Below, one piece after another: positions 62,299 through 64,000 of a stretch of 64,000 bases of DNA. The position numbers and the translations under genes are program-made. Source of the stretch: Collinsella sp. (GTDB taxonomy: Bacteria > Actinomycetota > Coriobacteriia > Coriobacteriales > Coriobacteriaceae); assembly GCA_019424905.1 (NCBI GenBank), contig JAHYYP010000002.1, forward strand, positions 62,001 to 126,000, read 5' to 3'. How positions within the stretch are numbered: the first letter of the stretch is position 1; each line of letters begins with the position of its first letter. The notes beneath the pieces are model-generated. The model saw only the letters and a program-made list of their open reading frames with translations, was not told the DNA's origin and searched no databases.

Positions 62299-64000
62299 TC
62301 GACGAGGAGAACAAGTCCGCAACTATGACCGAGGCACCGGCTGCCGCCGTAGCTGCACCGGCCCACGCCGCTCCGGCGGGCTCCGCACCCGTGGAGCCCG
62401 AGGACACCGTGTTCTCCCTGCCTCTTTCGCATGTAACGCATGATATTTCGGATCTCGCCGATAACGAGGACGAAGAGGATGCCGTAGCGGCGCCCATCGG
62501 CGCACATGCTGCGGAACAGCCCACAGCGCCCGAAGCAACCCCGGCGCCGGCTCACTTTGCAGAGCCCGTCGCCGCGGCAATCAACGAGAGCGCTGCGGTG
62601 TTTGCGGCACCCGAGCCCGCTGCGCCGGCGTTTCCCATAGCCCCGGCATCCGAGGTTGCGCCCGTGTCTACGCCGGCGCCCGAGCCTATAGACGTCAGCC
62701 CGCAAGACGACGAGTCGACCGCCCGCGTGTCCGAGGAGCCCGACTCCCCGGACACCGACAATTCCGAATCAAACGCCGAGACCGACACCGTCTCTCCCGG
62801 TGACACCGCCGAGATCGACGTTGCTGCCGTTGAGGCCAAGCTCAAAGACCCCGGCTCGACCATGAGCTTTGAGCCCCTGACCGAGGAGCGCATCGAGACC
62901 GACTCGACCTATGATGCCGGTACCACCACGCAACTCATGTGGGGCGCCCGCTCCGACGTTGGCTGTGTGCGCCCGCACAATGAGGATTCCTACCTGGTGC
63001 AGTCGCCGCTCTTTTGCGTATGCGACGGCATGGGTGGTCACGCCGCCGGCGAGGTAGCCTCTTCTATCGCTGTCGAGACTATAGCCAAGACGGCCCCACA
63101 GTCCGCCGACGCAGCACGCCTGGCCGCAGCCGTCGAGGCAGCCAACGCCGCCGTAATCGAGGCGGCCCTGAACGGCCTGGGCAAGCCCGGCATGGGCTGC
63201 ACAGCCACCTGCGCCTATATCGAAAACGATACGCTCGCCATCGCCCACGTGGGCGACTCGCGCGCCTACCTGCTCCACGAGGGCACGCTCATCCGCGTGA
63301 CCCGCGACCACTCCTACGTGGAGGAGCTCGTGGACGCCGGCGAGATCACGGCAGACGAGGCTCGCGTCCACCCCAACCGTTCGGTCATCACCCGCGCACT
63401 GGGCTCGGACCCCGCCATGTATGCCGACCACTTCACTCTGCATATCGAGGAAGGCGACCGCCTGATCCTGTGCTCCGACGGCCTTTCGAGCATGATTCCC
63501 GATAGCGATATCGAGAACATCGCCACGCAGTCCTCAACCGCGCAAATCTGCGTCGACAACCTAGTGGACGCGGCGCTTGCCGCCGGCGGCCACGACAACG
63601 TGACCGTAGTAGTCGTTGACCTGGTTGACGATGGCGTCATGCGCGAGGCGCAACGCGTGCGTCGCCGCAACGTTACTATCGCCGCCATCCTGGCCCTCGT
63701 CTTTGTGCTGGCAGCTGGCATCTGGGCCTACACGGGTGTCACCGGCTCGTACTACCTGGGTACCTACCAGGGCAATGTCGCCGTCTGGCGCGGCCTGCCC
63801 GGCAAGCCACTCGGACTCAAGCTCCACTGGCTCGAAAGCGAAACCAGCATCAAGCTGTCCGACCTGCCCGAAGACACGCAAAACCGCCTCAAGGCGGGCA
63901 TTCCGCAAACAAGTGTCGACGATGCGCAGGACACGATATCCAAGTACCGCCACCAGATCGACGAGGAGCAGACCCGCCAGGTGATCGACGCGCAAACGAT
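62295..64000 (+). CDS. PP2C-family protein phosphatase (partial, C-terminus cut)
   Basis: At least 568 codons from ATG 62295; the frame runs out of the window. An acidic Ala/Pro/Glu-rich disordered N-terminus of about 215 residues is unusual for PstP-type enzymes. The PP2C domain (about 218-455) has SDVGCVRPHNEDSYLV, VCDGMGGHAAGEVAS, AHVGDSRAYLLHEG and GGHDNVTVVVVDL, the metal-binding aspartates. One membrane helix follows (around 462-482) and then an external region. It should reverse the kinase signal in the same operon. ATGA overlap with the FHA gene. Confidence 0.93.
   Translation, partial: MIDEENKSATMTEAPAAAVAAPAHAAPAGSAPVEPEDTVFSLPLSHVTHDISDLADNEDEEDAVAAPIGAHAAEQPTAPEATPAPAHFAEPVAAAINESAAVFAAPEPAAPAFPIAPASEVAPVSTPAPEPIDVSPQDDESTARVSEEPDSPDTDNSESNAETDTVSPGDTAEIDVAAVEAKLKDPGSTMSFEPLTEERIETDSTYDAGTTTQLMWGARSDVGCVRPHNEDSYLVQSPLFCVCDGMGGHAAGEVASSIAVETIAKTAPQSADAARLAAAVEAANAAVIEAALNGLGKPGMGCTATCAYIENDTLAIAHVGDSRAYLLHEGTLIRVTRDHSYVEELVDAGEITADEARVHPNRSVITRALGSDPAMYADHFTLHIEEGDRLILCSDGLSSMIPDSDIENIATQSSTAQICVDNLVDAALAAGGHDNVTVVVVDLVDDGVMREAQRVRRRNVTIAAILALVFVLAAGIWAYTGVTGSYYLGTYQGNVAVWRGLPGKPLGLKLHWLESETSIKLSDLPEDTQNRLKAGIPQTSVDDAQDTISKYRHQIDEEQTRQVIDAQT

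Overview
The window looks like chromosome of a high-GC, strictly anaerobic gut actinobacterium of the Coriobacteriia, most likely Collinsella. The reasons are the GC-rich coding, pyruvate:ferredoxin oxidoreductase and rubrerythrin in place of aerobic enzymes, several PTS sugar systems, and actinobacterial-type Ser/Thr kinase, FHA and PP2C genes. The genus is inferred from gene content; no 16S gene is present. Most genes lie on the minus strand.

Layout. 0-4.6 kb: a mannose-family PTS (IIC, cut by the window edge, and a IIA-IIB fusion), an EamA transporter, a SIS-domain sugar-phosphate deglycase of the FrlB type and a divergent GntR/UTRA regulator. This is a plausible locus for importing and cleaving an Amadori product or similar amino sugar. 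4.6-22 kb: housekeeping and repair genes, including a GNAT acetyltransferase, threonine aldolase, PAP2 phosphatase, mfd, an ATP-grasp-like protein, a zinc-ribbon membrane protein, nth, an ABC exporter, rmuC, rubrerythrin, a MutY-like glycosylase without iron-sulfur ligands and an Rrf2 regulator. 22-31.5 kb: tRNA-Asp, a phosphodiesterase, and two LytS/LytTR two-component systems flanking a glycosyltransferase, an MFS transporter and a zinc-dependent phospholipase-like gene. 31.5-42 kb: an amidohydrolase with an amino-acid permease, a C39-type peptidase, and a cellobiose-type PTS operon (regulator, IIA, IIB, IIC, 6-phospho-beta-glucosidase). 42-49 kb: carbamate kinase, an AT-rich accessory patch with an AAA/DUF4143 ATPase, and pyruvate:ferredoxin oxidoreductase. 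49.5-64 kb: an FHA/kinase/membrane-protein operon, recR-ybaB-dnaX interrupted by a small membrane-protein gene, and a kinase-FHA-FHA-PP2C operon cut by the window end.

The most unusual content lies between the genes. A roughly 165-base 3' element, made of a long perfect palindrome plus a terminator, occurs twice with matching changes in both arms. Two arrays of inverted 15-base arms repeat with an exact 62-base period. There is a three-unit array of about 80-base hairpin repeats, and two further long perfect palindromes, one beside tRNA-Asp and one after the oxidoreductase gene. A 34-base tandem repeat precedes the accessory ATPase. These suggest several families of structured, probably mobile or RNA-active, extragenic elements that ordinary gene annotation does not explain.
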